Below, piece by piece: positions 26,272 to 35,518 of a stretch of 64,000 nucleotides of DNA. Made by a program: the position numbers and the translations under genes. Position 1 is the first letter of the stretch, and every line of letters begins with the position of its first letter. Origin of the DNA: Bacillota bacterium (GTDB lineage: Bacteria > Bacillota > Clostridia > Lachnospirales > Lachnospiraceae); the NCBI GenBank assembly GCA_023420935.1, contig JAEZUR010000135.1, positions 1-64,000 on the forward strand, written 5' to 3'. The notes under the pieces were generated by a model. That model had not been told where the DNA came from. It ran no database searches and worked only from the letters and a program-made list of their open reading frames with translations.

Positions 26272-29200
26272 TTATTTTTTAATAATACTTACATCACTAA
26301 TTTCAACTATGGAAGCTTCCGTATCTACTCCATTAATTTTTCCCATAGAAATCACAAATTCAATAGTATTAGCGCTTTGTTCGGTTACTGTAATAGTCTG
26401 TGTAATCTCCTTTTGTTGATCATCCTCCAGCACTACATCTAATCCACCATACCAGGTATATCCCTTAAGTGGGTTTAGTAATGCATATTTTATAGTTCTT
26501 GGAACACTAGACTTTATCTTAAATTTGATTTCATAACTTGCGCCCTGTTCCAAGCTCAGAGCATCCTGTTTCAATTGCACATTCCAATCATCTGTTCCAG
26601 GGTTCGTAATAGTATAAACAGCTTTTCCCTGAGTGAAATCTGCGGTTGCTGCCCCTGGTGCTGTAACAGCATTTATCCAGTTATTTTCCTGTTCTGTAAA
26701 ATCTCCATTCTTAATCAGTTCAGTTCCAGCAACAATCTCTGTATCTTGAGGCTTTTCAATCTCTTCCAATTTGATATTATCCAGAATAACGGTATGTTGA
26801 TCTCCTATCTGTATTCCTCCCACAGCTCCCATTGAAATACTGAGAATCGTCTTTTTATCTGTTTGTCCAGTCATTTGAAATTCATGTGTAAATGTCTGGT
26901 AAGCATTGGTAAGATCAATCACTTGTGAACCGGAATATGGTGTCCAATCATTATCGGAGCTTCCATCTTTTTGTAATGCATACATAATCTTTCTATTCAA
27001 CGTAGACTTGGCATCCATACTGATTCGATACCATTTTCCATTTTCTAATGTAATACTATTCTGCTTTAATTGAATCTTCCAGTCAGCATCTCCTGTGTTC
27101 TTAATATCAATGCATGCTGCTTTTTGTTCATTAAGTTCATCAACAACATAGCTGATATCACTTGGATTGTATGCATATACTTCATAACCAGTTAATCCAT
27201 TGGAAAAATCACCATTGATTAGTAACGAATTCTCTTGAATACGGACATTATCGATATAGATTGTACCTTCTTGCCCTAATAAAAATCTTAATACACTTCC
27301 ATTCAGTGATGGATCAGTCTGGAGTGTGTACCGATATGTTGTTTTTATTGAGGTTAACTGGCTTTCAAAGGTCTGTCCTGCAATCTCTGATTGCATTGAT
27401 TTGTTTCCATCTGCATAAGCATCAAAACTTAAAGTATATGCCTTGTTACCAGTTATCGGTATTTGTTCTTGTTTTACAATCACCTGTGAAAGACTTGTAA
27501 CATCTTTTGGCATAGTAATCTTTAATTCACGCATATTTTCTAAATTCGTTACAGACGCAACTGTACCTTGAACGAGAGTATCAACACTCCAATAATCCAT
27601 TCGATTACTTCCTTGTTGAAATTCACCATTATATACATAATTTCCATCAGGAAGAACCTGTTTTGCATCTTGTATAATCTCTACATCTCCAATTTTTTCA
27701 AGTCTTACGTTACTGATATGTACTTGATCTGTAGATCCCTGATTACCAAGATTAAACTCTAGTCGTCCATTTACATCTCCACTATCCGTCATATCAAACT
27801 CGTAACGATATGTTTTCTTCTCTGTAGTTAATGCTACACTGGTATCTGCCAAATAACGTTTATATCCTTTGTCAGGAGCAGATATATCGGTAATCATGGT
27901 ACGATTTGCAGATGCATATGCGTCAAAGGAAAGTTGGTATTTATATCCTTGAACCATTGGTAATTTAGGCTCAACCAGCTGTACACTATAGTCAAGGCTA
28001 CCCGCATTATCTGTTGAGATATGAATTGCATTCGTAGCAATTTCAGCTGTAGCAGCACCTCCTCCAGCTAATAATAATTGCCAGTTGTCTTGATCGTCTA
28101 ACCTTTCCATTTCACTAAAATCACCATTAATTATATAATTACCTGTTGAGTCTGGATCTCGAAATACTAGATTTTTCACTGGTTTTGTTACATTTTCATT
28201 ATAGCTATCTTTCTGATATACTTTCACATAGTCTACACATAGTGCTGCATTATCACCAAACTCTGTTGTATTATCAGGGTTCCCTGGCCAATTTCCTCCA
28301 ACTGCTAGATTTAGAATCAAGTAAAAAGGCTGATCATAAGGTGCTGGATAGGTCACTTCTCCATAACCAGTTCGTTTAGAAAACCAATCGCTTTCCGTAT
28401 AGAACAACTTACCGTCTACGTAAAACCTTATTTCATTTGGTTCCCATTCGCAGGAATAATTATGATATTCACTTGCAAAGTCTCCATCATTCAGTATATA
28501 ACTTCCTTGGCTTTGGGTATGTGGTTCTCCAAAATGAAGCGTTCCAAATGCTTTATTGGTCTGATCCCCTAGCACCTCCATAATGTCAATCTCTCCACAT
28601 TTTGGCCATTGTCCATACAGATTCTCATCTGTTGGCATCATCCAGAAAGCAGGTAAGAATCCTTTTCCACTTGGAACTTTTGCTCGTACTTCGAACTTAC
28701 CATATTTATAATCATGTTTATTTTGTGTATTGATTCTACCTGATGTATAGTGAGTACCCGTTTGATCCTCTGTTTTTATTGCTTGAATCACAAGTTTACC
28801 GTCTTTCACATAAATGTTATCCGGTGAATCCGTATACTTTTGCAATTCACTATTTACCCAACCTGGATCATGATATTCATAATTCCAATCTTCCTGATTC
28901 AACTGTGTTCCATTGAAATTATCTTCCCATACCAATTTATAATCCTGATTTGTATTAGGTCCACTGGTATTACTTGGACTTGTTGAGCTATTTGGGATTA
29001 CATCCTGCTTCTTTTTCACGTTGATAATACTTTCTGCCATTACTCCACTTCCGTCTGCTGCCGTAGCAGTAATTGTTGCCGTTCCCATTTTCACCGCCTG
29101 TACTAACCCATTTGTAACCGTTGCAACACCTGTATTGCTACTTGTCCATATTATTTCTTTATTAGTAGCGTTGTCAGGTTTTATATTAACTCCTAATTCT

Positions 29201-29886
29201 TTCTTATCTCCTTCTACAAGTTCTACACTGGAAGACGCAAGTGATATATTGGTTACTTGTGTAACTGGTTTTTTAGGAACTTTTACGATAACTACAGTCT
29301 TTGCTTTTTTATCCTTAGACTGAATTGTAACCTTAGCCGTTCCATATCCTTTTGCAGTAATTTTTCCTTTTTCACTTACTGTGGCAACTTTTGAATTACT
29401 TGTAATATAGTTGATTTTTTTATTATCTGCATTGGCTGGTGTTATACGTGTTTTCAAATTACAGGTTTTCCCTTTCCTTACAGAAACCATATTATTTTCA
29501 ATATTTGTTACCTGAATTTCCTCTACCTGTTGTTTTACTGTTATTTTACAGTTTGCCTTCACTTTCTTGTTAACCTTTGAAGTGATCCAAATTGTTGCTT
29601 CTCCCCTTTTCTTTGCAACAACTTGTCCTTTTTTATTAACAGTTACAACCTTATTATTACTACTTTTGTACGTAACATCCTTAGATGCATTCACTGGCTT
29701 AACACGCTTTACATTAAGTGTAAATTCATCACCTACATATAGAGATTTTGAATTTGCTGATACCGTAATCTGTGTTACTTTTTTGACTTTTGCTTGCACA
29801 TCAACTGGTGTCACCCATATACTGGTACATACCATTAGAAATGCCATTAGGATACTCATAATTCTAATTCGTACTTGTTTTTTCAT
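26272..29886 (-). CDS. Secreted multidomain GH16 beta-glucanase (laminarinase-like)
   Basis: A 1204-residue exported enzyme for beta-1,3- or beta-1,3-1,4-glucans. Residues 1-32 are a signal peptide. Three bacterial Ig-like (Big_2) domains follow at about 37-290 (KVTQITVSANSKSLYVGDEF, SNSKVATVSEKGKITAKGYG, SSNTGVATV), then an Asn/Ser/Thr linker. The GH16 domain spans about 315-565, with the catalytic signature GEIDIMEVLG near 430-437 and ELQKYTD, FEVRAKVPSGKGFLPAFWMM. Four CBM4/9-like modules begin near 582, 748, 888 and 1056, each with a (I/V)xNG(D/E)F start. It is transcribed alone, upstream of the GH94-GH3 pair, and would feed the ABC importer with oligosaccharides. Confidence 0.93.
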   Translation of the reverse strand: MKKQVRIRIMSILMAFLMVCTSIWVTPVDVQAKVKKVTQITVSANSKSLYVGDEFTLNVKRVKPVNASKDVTYKSSNNKVVTVNKKGQVVAKKRGEATIWITSKVNKKVKANCKITVKQQVEEIQVTNIENNMVSVRKGKTCNLKTRITPANADNKKINYITSNSKVATVSEKGKITAKGYGTAKVTIQSKDKKAKTVVIVKVPKKPVTQVTNISLASSSVELVEGDKKELGVNIKPDNATNKEIIWTSSNTGVATVTNGLVQAVKMGTATITATAADGSGVMAESIINVKKKQDVIPNSSTSPSNTSGPNTNQDYKLVWEDNFNGTQLNQEDWNYEYHDPGWVNSELQKYTDSPDNIYVKDGKLVIQAIKTEDQTGTHYTSGRINTQNKHDYKYGKFEVRAKVPSGKGFLPAFWMMPTDENLYGQWPKCGEIDIMEVLGDQTNKAFGTLHFGEPHTQSQGSYILNDGDFASEYHNYSCEWEPNEIRFYVDGKLFYTESDWFSKRTGYGEVTYPAPYDQPFYLILNLAVGGNWPGNPDNTTEFGDNAALCVDYVKVYQKDSYNENVTKPVKNLVFRDPDSTGNYIINGDFSEMERLDDQDNWQLLLAGGGAATAEIATNAIHISTDNAGSLDYSVQLVEPKLPMVQGYKYQLSFDAYASANRTMITDISAPDKGYKRYLADTSVALTTEKKTYRYEFDMTDSGDVNGRLEFNLGNQGSTDQVHISNVRLEKIGDVEIIQDAKQVLPDGNYVYNGEFQQGSNRMDYWSVDTLVQGTVASVTNLENMRELKITMPKDVTSLSQVIVKQEQIPITGNKAYTLSFDAYADGNKSMQSEIAGQTFESQLTSIKTTYRYTLQTDPSLNGSVLRFLLGQEGTIYIDNVRIQENSLLINGDFSNGLTGYEVYAYNPSDISYVVDELNEQKAACIDIKNTGDADWKIQLKQNSITLENGKWYRISMDAKSTLNRKIMYALQKDGSSDNDWTPYSGSQVIDLTNAYQTFTHEFQMTGQTDKKTILSISMGAVGGIQIGDQHTVILDNIKLEEIEKPQDTEIVAGTELIKNGDFTEQENNWINAVTAPGAATADFTQGKAVYTITNPGTDDWNVQLKQDALSLEQGASYEIKFKIKSSVPRTIKYALLNPLKGYTWYGGLDVVLEDDQQKEITQTITVTEQSANTIEFVISMGKINGVDTEASIVEISDVSIIKK

Positions 29887-30174
29887 ACATTACCTCCTTC
29901 ATCATATTGAACATCAACATTGTAACGAAAGTACAATATAAGAAAAACAAGATTAATGCTAAAAATATAAAAATCATATTCTATTACTATATTTATTTTT
30001 TTCTTCTTTTCTACTGGGTATCAGTAACAAAAAGGATGTTTACTAGGCAATCTCCAAGAAAAATTACATTTTGATATGATTCTTCAGTATAATTACTTTA
30101 TACCTAAATAACGATCATTTATACTACAAAATTCATGATCATTAGAAATTAACATTATGTTTAAAAGAACATAA

Positions 30175-30363
30175 TACTGTGAACCATCGGATGGTGTAAG
30201 TCTCTTTACAAGAATAGCAGAAGCCAATTCTACTGTTGTTGGAAATTATTACGGAAAAAATATAATTCCTCCAGGTGGCTCAATTATTGCCTTCTTGGAA
30301 TCATCCAATTGTCAACCAATTGATGCCGAAATAGCACTTGGTTGGTGGGAAGAAAAGATATAA
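30175..30363 (+). pseudogene. C-terminal remnant of an unknown gene
   Basis: Sixty-two codons stay open and read like real protein (GVSLFTRIAEANSTVVGNYY, then PPGGSIIAFLE and a WWEEKI end), but a stop codon at 30172 and the absence of any start codon or ribosome site show that the front is missing. It is the only coding signal in the 645-base gap between the GH16 gene and the PASTA gene; the rest of that gap is AT-rich and holds only the hairpin at 30368-30411. The parent family was not recognised. Confidence 0.45.
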
Positions 30364-30367
30364 TGAA

Positions 30368-30411
30368 AGAAGTCCTTGAATACGGTAAATTATTTGTATT
30401 CAAGGACTTCT
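30368..30411. terminator. Strong stem-loop, likely terminator
   Basis: AGAAGTCCTTGAATAC (30368-30383) and GTATTCAAGGACTTCT (30396-30411) form a perfect 16-bp stem. It starts four bases after the stop codon of the remnant gene and would also stop minus-strand transcripts, although no long T run follows on either side. Confidence 0.65.
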
Positions 30412-30530
30412 CTATTGAGATGGAAAGTTATTACTTCTCTGAAACTTCTTATATGTTTTCATTATGCACTGTACGATGCGGACGTTGCATGATATAATTA
30501 GTAAAAATAGTTGTTTAAAGATTACGATCA

Positions 30531-32546
30531 CTAATTTCCTGACCCCAAAGAAACCATAACAACAATTTCGCTGTTTAAGTCGATTACCTGATCTGATACC
30601 GACTGGTACATTATCTTACCTCTCCCTATTTCGGAAGAATAACCGCTTATAAAGTCAATCTTAACATTTGCTTTCTTTTTGTTCACATCTTTCATCCAAT
30701 CAAGAACTTCTGATTTGCTCTTTCCAGTAAAATCTGGTACAAACAACTTACCTAGGGATAAATTGATTTTTAGGTATTCTCCCTTCGGCAGATAGGTATC
30801 TGAATAATTTTGTCCATAGAGCTTTCCTTCTTCATAGGTGTCGCTGTAGCATTCTTTGATAATATAAGGTATAGCATTGGTATCACACCATAGCTTAATA
30901 TCTTCCGGAGCTAGACCCTCCAAATTTTTTATTAGTATTCCATTATCTGTCTGTGATACCCATACCTGAATCTCATGATTAAGTCCTACCAACTCTTCCA
31001 GTATACTTTGATTTGTTATAGTGCCTTTTGCCTTACTGGTATTGGTGTCAGAAATAAACTTCAGTTTTATATCGGCACCTTTTTGATTAACTTCTTCCTT
31101 CCACTTGATAATTTCCGACTTGTTCTTTCCAATAAAGTTTTCTGTCATGACTAGCCCAAGTGAGCAGTACACCGTAAGTACTTTATTGGAGGATATAAAA
31201 TCTTCTGCCTTGCAATCTTGTTTATAAAGCTTTCCTGCTGTATATTCACTGCTGTAGCAGTCAACTACATTTAAGGTAATTCCTCTCTTCAATGCCCAAG
31301 CCTTTGCATCATTTAAGCCTAGTATCGTCATGTCCTTTGCAGGGATGCCGCTATTAACAGCAACGGTAAGTAAAATCACTTCTCCCTTTTTAACCCATTT
31401 TTCGGGTTTTATATTCTGTCTGATTACGCTTTGATTGGGAGCTTTTGAAGATTCAACTTCACGGTAGCTTACTATGATATCTGCGTTCTTTGCCAAAACC
31501 TCAGCTTCACTTTTCGACATACCTCTAAAATCAGGAGTGATAACCTGTTCATTCCCTTCCTTCTTTGCAATCTGGATTGTCAAAATCTGCTTCTGATCAA
31601 TTTTACGGCCAGCTGGTACATCCTGGCTTATGACTGTATCCACTTCATTTGTGCTGACCTTAAGCTTAAAGAATACACTGATGCCATAAAGGACTGCCAG
31701 TTCAGAAGCTTCCGTTCTGCTCATTCCTTGAAAATCAGGCATTTTAATAGCCTTCCCTCTGGAGATATTGACTTCCACTAAATCCTTACGGGTTATTTTT
31801 GTATCCTTTTTAATGTTCTGATAAAATATTTTACCATATTCAACATCTTCATTAAATTCTTCCTGAATGGTAACCTCCATCTGGTTATCTTTCTGCCATT
31901 GCAGCACATCCGCCTTAGCTTTCCCATAAAAATCAGGCATTTTAACCGTTGCACTCAGATCCTCGTTACCGCTTGAAACATAAATTGTCATCCTGTTTTT
32001 TCTAAGAAACAAATCATTAGACCCGTCAACCAGCTCGTAGTTTATAACTTCATCCTTTGGGATAACTTCACTGATTTCGTTCTTAATTGTTACCCCTGAC
32101 ATCTGATTTTCCGCAATCCAGGACTTTATTTCAGATAATTTCATACTTTTGATATCTGGTAGTGACACAGCTTCCTCCGGATCCGCACCCAATGAATACT
32201 TTACCGTAAGAACTGTTCCCTTGCTAATTTTCTTCCCCATTCCGATATCCTGAGATATTACTTCATCTTTTTTTGAGTCCTTGTAATACACTCCATCTAA
32301 TACCGTGTTTTCATGCTCTTTTAAGACCCACGCCTGTACCTCTTCCAATTTCCAGTCTGACATATCCGGAACTGTGGTCTTTCCTAACTGATTAAAGAAG
32401 AGAATAAGGATGCACGCAAGCAGAGCACAGACGCAGATAGTAATCAGACGCCCCCTCTTTCTCTGTGCCGGTATAAAGGTTTCTTCCTGAAAACTTTCAG
32501 GTTTATCATTTGATATATCTTCAAGGAAATTCTTTTTTTCCTCCAT
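30531..32546 (-). CDS. Membrane protein with nine PASTA repeats, no kinase domain
   Basis: A 671-residue protein with an intracellular N-terminus (about 30 residues), one span (residues 33-54) and an extracellular chain of nine PASTA-like repeats, starting near residues 59, 129, 202, 269, 342, 410, 467, 542 and 600. The repeats begin with variants of VPDFxGKSKSEVLxW. PASTA domains bind muropeptides or lipid II in Ser/Thr kinases and PBPs, but here no kinase or transpeptidase is attached. It is the last gene of an operon with an ABC transporter, 11 bases after the ATPase gene, and divergent from a two-component system. A cell-wall sensor or antibiotic-response role is inferred from this context. 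Confidence 0.85.
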   Translation of the reverse strand: MEEKKNFLEDISNDKPESFQEETFIPAQRKRGRLITICVCALLACILILFFNQLGKTTVPDMSDWKLEEVQAWVLKEHENTVLDGVYYKDSKKDEVISQDIGMGKKISKGTVLTVKYSLGADPEEAVSLPDIKSMKLSEIKSWIAENQMSGVTIKNEISEVIPKDEVINYELVDGSNDLFLRKNRMTIYVSSGNEDLSATVKMPDFYGKAKADVLQWQKDNQMEVTIQEEFNEDVEYGKIFYQNIKKDTKITRKDLVEVNISRGKAIKMPDFQGMSRTEASELAVLYGISVFFKLKVSTNEVDTVISQDVPAGRKIDQKQILTIQIAKKEGNEQVITPDFRGMSKSEAEVLAKNADIIVSYREVESSKAPNQSVIRQNIKPEKWVKKGEVILLTVAVNSGIPAKDMTILGLNDAKAWALKRGITLNVVDCYSSEYTAGKLYKQDCKAEDFISSNKVLTVYCSLGLVMTENFIGKNKSEIIKWKEEVNQKGADIKLKFISDTNTSKAKGTITNQSILEELVGLNHEIQVWVSQTDNGILIKNLEGLAPEDIKLWCDTNAIPYIIKECYSDTYEEGKLYGQNYSDTYLPKGEYLKINLSLGKLFVPDFTGKSKSEVLDWMKDVNKKKANVKIDFISGYSSEIGRGKIMYQSVSDQVIDLNSEIVVMVSLGSGN

Positions 32547-32556
32547 AGCCTTCCCC

Positions 32557-33231
32557 CTATTCTACTGTCAGTTTACCGTCTTTTAGCCTTAGGGTGATAT
32601 CGCTGCTTCCTGCTACATCATCAGAATGGGTAACCAAAATGATTGTTTTTTCATAGTCATGTGCCAACTGTTTGAACAGGGCTATAATCTCCTTTGCCGT
32701 TGCTGTATCCAATGCACCGGTAGGCTCATCCCCAAGGATTAATTCCACATCTTTGGCAAGAGCCCTTGCAATTGCCACCCTTTGCTGCTCCCCACCAGAC
32801 AGCTTTGTTACCAGACGTTCTGCTTTTGATTGCACAATTCCCATAGAAGCCAGTATTTTGTATGCAATCATCTTTCTCTCCTGTCCCTTCTTTCGGTCAA
32901 CAATCATCATGTTTGATTCCACATTTTCCACTCCGGTCAGATAATCGGTCAGGTTATACTTTTGGAATATCATTGCCATATGATTGCGTCTGAATTTTGT
33001 ATATCCGATACTTTTAACATCCTTTCCCTGATATAAGACCCTTCCTTTTTCCGGAACATCCAAAGCACTGGCTATAGCCAATAGTGTTGTTTTTCCAGAA
33101 CCCGACGGCCCGAGTATGGTATAAAACTTTCCTTTTTCAAATTGGAAGGAAAGGTTATTTAGTATCATCCTCTTTTTCCCTCCATCTATGTAACCATAGG
33201 AAAGATCCTCTAATTCAAATATAGCTGACAT
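32557..33231 (-). CDS. ABC transporter ATPase, MacB/LolD/BceA type
   Basis: An ATPase of about 224 residues from the ATG at 33231 (AGGAG seven bases upstream; the GTG at 33246 is less likely). Walker A is GPSGSGKTT, Q-loop IFQKYNL, signature LSGGEQQR, Walker B LILGDEPTGALD and switch H in LVTHSDD. The short loop and GALD segment are typical of type VII (MacB-like) systems, which move or sense peptides and lipids rather than import solutes. It lies between the permease and PASTA genes. Confidence 0.9.
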   Translation of the reverse strand: MSAIFELEDLSYGYIDGGKKRMILNNLSFQFEKGKFYTILGPSGSGKTTLLAIASALDVPEKGRVLYQGKDVKSIGYTKFRRNHMAMIFQKYNLTDYLTGVENVESNMMIVDRKKGQERKMIAYKILASMGIVQSKAERLVTKLSGGEQQRVAIARALAKDVELILGDEPTGALDTATAKEIIALFKQLAHDYEKTIILVTHSDDVAGSSDITLRLKDGKLTVE

Positions 33232-33249
33232 AGTTAAACTCCTCACTTT

Positions 33250-34614
33250 CTAATTCTGTAGCGACTCTCTTGGTTTATAACTCAAAATAACCAAAAGCGG
33301 TGCTCCTGCCGAAAGGATTACCATCCCAAGGCTGATAATCAGCAGGCGGTATACTACCACACCGTCAACGGATACATTAAACTCTTTTGCAACATCACTA
33401 ATCTTAACTTCCTGTTGCCCTGCTCCGCCGACATCACCAATGGATACGAATCCCATGTCCGACTGTGTATTCTCTTCCACCAGCTGGTTCTTTACAATCC
33501 ATGAAGCGGTATAGTCTGCGGAAAACCTGCTGGCTGCGGCTGCAACAGTAAAGGCAATAGCGGATACCAGAAGGATTTCCAGCACAAATTGTGATAAAAT
33601 CTTAATTCTGCCCTCACCGCTTGCTAACAATAGTCCAATTTCAAATCTTCGGTCTCGTACAAAAATCGTAATAATTGCCAGCATAATAATGGTTCCTGCT
33701 GCAAAAACCACGACCAGAAGAAGGGATATCACTGTACTGATTAAATCTAGGGGCCTGGTTAGAGATTTGTATTCATTATCACTGGCATATAAAGTAATAT
33801 AATCGTTAGGCATTTGCATTGTATGTTGATGAATGAATGTTTCAATTTCCATGGGGTCTTTTAAACGAAAACTGATAGATGTTGCATTACTATCGTCTGA
33901 CTGGGTTCCCGCTACTTTTTTTGCGCTCTCTAAGGATGTATACATCTGGTCAACCGTATAGGACACACTTCCTTTAAAAATACCGATAATTTCAAAGGAA
34001 TACGTCTGATTATCTACACTTGAGGTTAAATCAATCTTATCTCCCACCACCAGATTATTCTTACTGGCAAACTCCTCCGATATTATAAGGGTATCTTTTC
34101 CTTCATCCAAGCTATTGCGAAGTCGCCCATCCGTAATCTTATAGGCACCCTCTTCAAATTCCAGGGGAGTGTCTTCATTGCTTCCTGCCACCATAAACGG
34201 TGTTCCCTGTTCGGAAGAGGATATGCCTGCTGCAATTGTAACACTGCCTCCTCCGTTTCCTTCCATGTTCACGGCACTTTCTAGACTTTTATTAAAGGCA
34301 TTGGTGAGTTCCGTTATATACAGCTTATCTACCAAAGGATCCTTTGCAATGTCTTTCGCCAGTGAGGCTGAAAGGTTCAACTTTGTATACTCCTCTTGTG
34401 AAAGCTGATCCTTCATAGCCTTCATGTAATCTGCCTTCATTTCAACTACCGCTCCTAAGGCCTTCCTCACATACGTCTTGGATTGATTCACACTGTTTTG
34501 AATAATAATCCCTGTAAATACCAACCCATACACGACAAATAGTATCGCAAATATCATAATGGCTTTTGTTGGCTTCCTAATAAGACTTAGGAAAGCATGC
34601 TTTACTGCTCTCAT
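33250..34614 (-). CDS. FtsX/MacB-type ABC transporter permease
   Basis: A permease of about 454 residues. The first span is at 18-38 (AIMIFAILFVVYGLVFTGI), followed by a large extracellular domain (about 40-310) of the MacB periplasmic core type (TLIISEEFASKNNLVVGDKI, FEIIGIFKGSV), and three further spans near 320-350, 365-390 and 425-445 of the FtsX domain. Mechanotransmission permeases of this class handle antimicrobial peptides, lipoproteins or signalling. The start at 34614 has AAAGGAGG; the longer frame to 34674 would run into the operator repeats. First gene of the leftward operon. Confidence 0.87.
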   Translation of the reverse strand: MRAVKHAFLSLIRKPTKAIMIFAILFVVYGLVFTGIIIQNSVNQSKTYVRKALGAVVEMKADYMKAMKDQLSQEEYTKLNLSASLAKDIAKDPLVDKLYITELTNAFNKSLESAVNMEGNGGGSVTIAAGISSSEQGTPFMVAGSNEDTPLEFEEGAYKITDGRLRNSLDEGKDTLIISEEFASKNNLVVGDKIDLTSSVDNQTYSFEIIGIFKGSVSYTVDQMYTSLESAKKVAGTQSDDSNATSISFRLKDPMEIETFIHQHTMQMPNDYITLYASDNEYKSLTRPLDLISTVISLLLVVVFAAGTIIMLAIITIFVRDRRFEIGLLLASGEGRIKILSQFVLEILLVSAIAFTVAAAASRFSADYTASWIVKNQLVEENTQSDMGFVSIGDVGGAGQQEVKISDVAKEFNVSVDGVVVYRLLIISLGMVILSAGAPLLVILSYKPRESLQN

Positions 34615-34673
34615 GGTAATTATCCTCCTTTTCCTACTTGGCTTACCGCCATGAAATAAAATTAACAAAACCA

Positions 34674-34700
34674 TGTGTAATTCCTGTGTGAGTTCTGTGA
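34674..34700. promoter_or_regulatory. Three direct repeats at 11-bp spacing, likely response-regulator site
   Basis: TGTG(T/A) occurs at 34674, 34685 and 34696, one helical turn apart, in the gap between the divergent ABC-PASTA operon and the two-component genes. Tandem repeats at this spacing are the usual binding pattern of OmpR/PhoB-type regulators such as the one encoded at 34799. A TATGAT at 34758-34763 could be the -10 box of the regulator gene. Confidence 0.45.
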
Positions 34701-34798
34701 GACCTCCATGAAACTATGTTTTTCCTCTTTTTCACACAAACAACACATCAAAGTGGTATGATGCTACTATAAAATAAGGTGAGGAAGGATTCTATTTT

Positions 34799-35479
34799 AT
34801 GAGTTATCGTGTACTAGTTGTTGAAGATGACAAGAAAATGAGTGAGATTTTAGTAGATTATCTGGAAACGGAAGGTTATCAGGCATATTGTGCCTCAGAT
34901 GGGGTTGAGGCCTTAGCTCTGTTTGACCGCGAAGAGATTCAGCTGGTTCTCCTTGACATTATGATACCAAAGCTAGACGGTTGGTCCGTATGCCGTCGCA
35001 TCAGGCAAAAATCAAATGTCTTAATTATAATAATCAGTGCCCGTAGTGAAGAAGAGGATAAGCTGTTAGGGTATGAGCTTGGAGCAGATGAATATATTAC
35101 CAAACCTTTTAGCCCTAAGGTTCTTCTTGCAGCAATTGCAGCTCTTTTAAAGAGGAGTCTGGCAGTTTCTCCTCCCCCTGATACGTTGATACGCCAGAAA
35201 GAACTTTCCATTGATAAAGAAGCCTATACTGCCATGATCTCAGGTCAAAAACTACCCTTAACCGTGAAAGAGTATGAACTGCTGCTAAAATTTATGGAGA
35301 ACCCCGGTAAGGTATTCCGTAGAGAAGTTCTGATAACTTCCATCTGGGGATATGATTACTTTGGAGATGGAAGAGTGGTAGATACAAACATAAAGACCTT
35401 GCGTAAGAAACTGGGGCAATACTCCCATTATGTCCAGACCGTCATCGGCGTGGGTTATAAATTTGAGTCTGAAACATAA
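34799..35479 (+). CDS. OmpR-family response regulator of the PASTA/ABC module
   Basis: A 226-residue response regulator. The receiver domain has the acidic pair VVEDDKKMS, phospho-acceptor Asp in LVLLDIMIPKLDG, near residue 52, Thr/Ser in IIISARSEEED and Lys in YITKPFSP. The winged-helix DNA-binding domain covers about 130-226 (LTVKEYELLLKFMENPGKVF, VDTNIKTLRKKLG). GAGGAAGGA precedes the ATG. The kinase gene follows after 39 bases. Its likely targets include the 11-bp repeats upstream. Confidence 0.93.
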   Translation: MSYRVLVVEDDKKMSEILVDYLETEGYQAYCASDGVEALALFDREEIQLVLLDIMIPKLDGWSVCRRIRQKSNVLIIIISARSEEEDKLLGYELGADEYITKPFSPKVLLAAIAALLKRSLAVSPPPDTLIRQKELSIDKEAYTAMISGQKLPLTVKEYELLLKFMENPGKVFRREVLITSIWGYDYFGDGRVVDTNIKTLRKKLGQYSHYVQTVIGVGYKFESET

Positions 35480-35518
35480 AATATTGATCTTTAAAATGCA
35501 TACTTACCGGAGGATACC

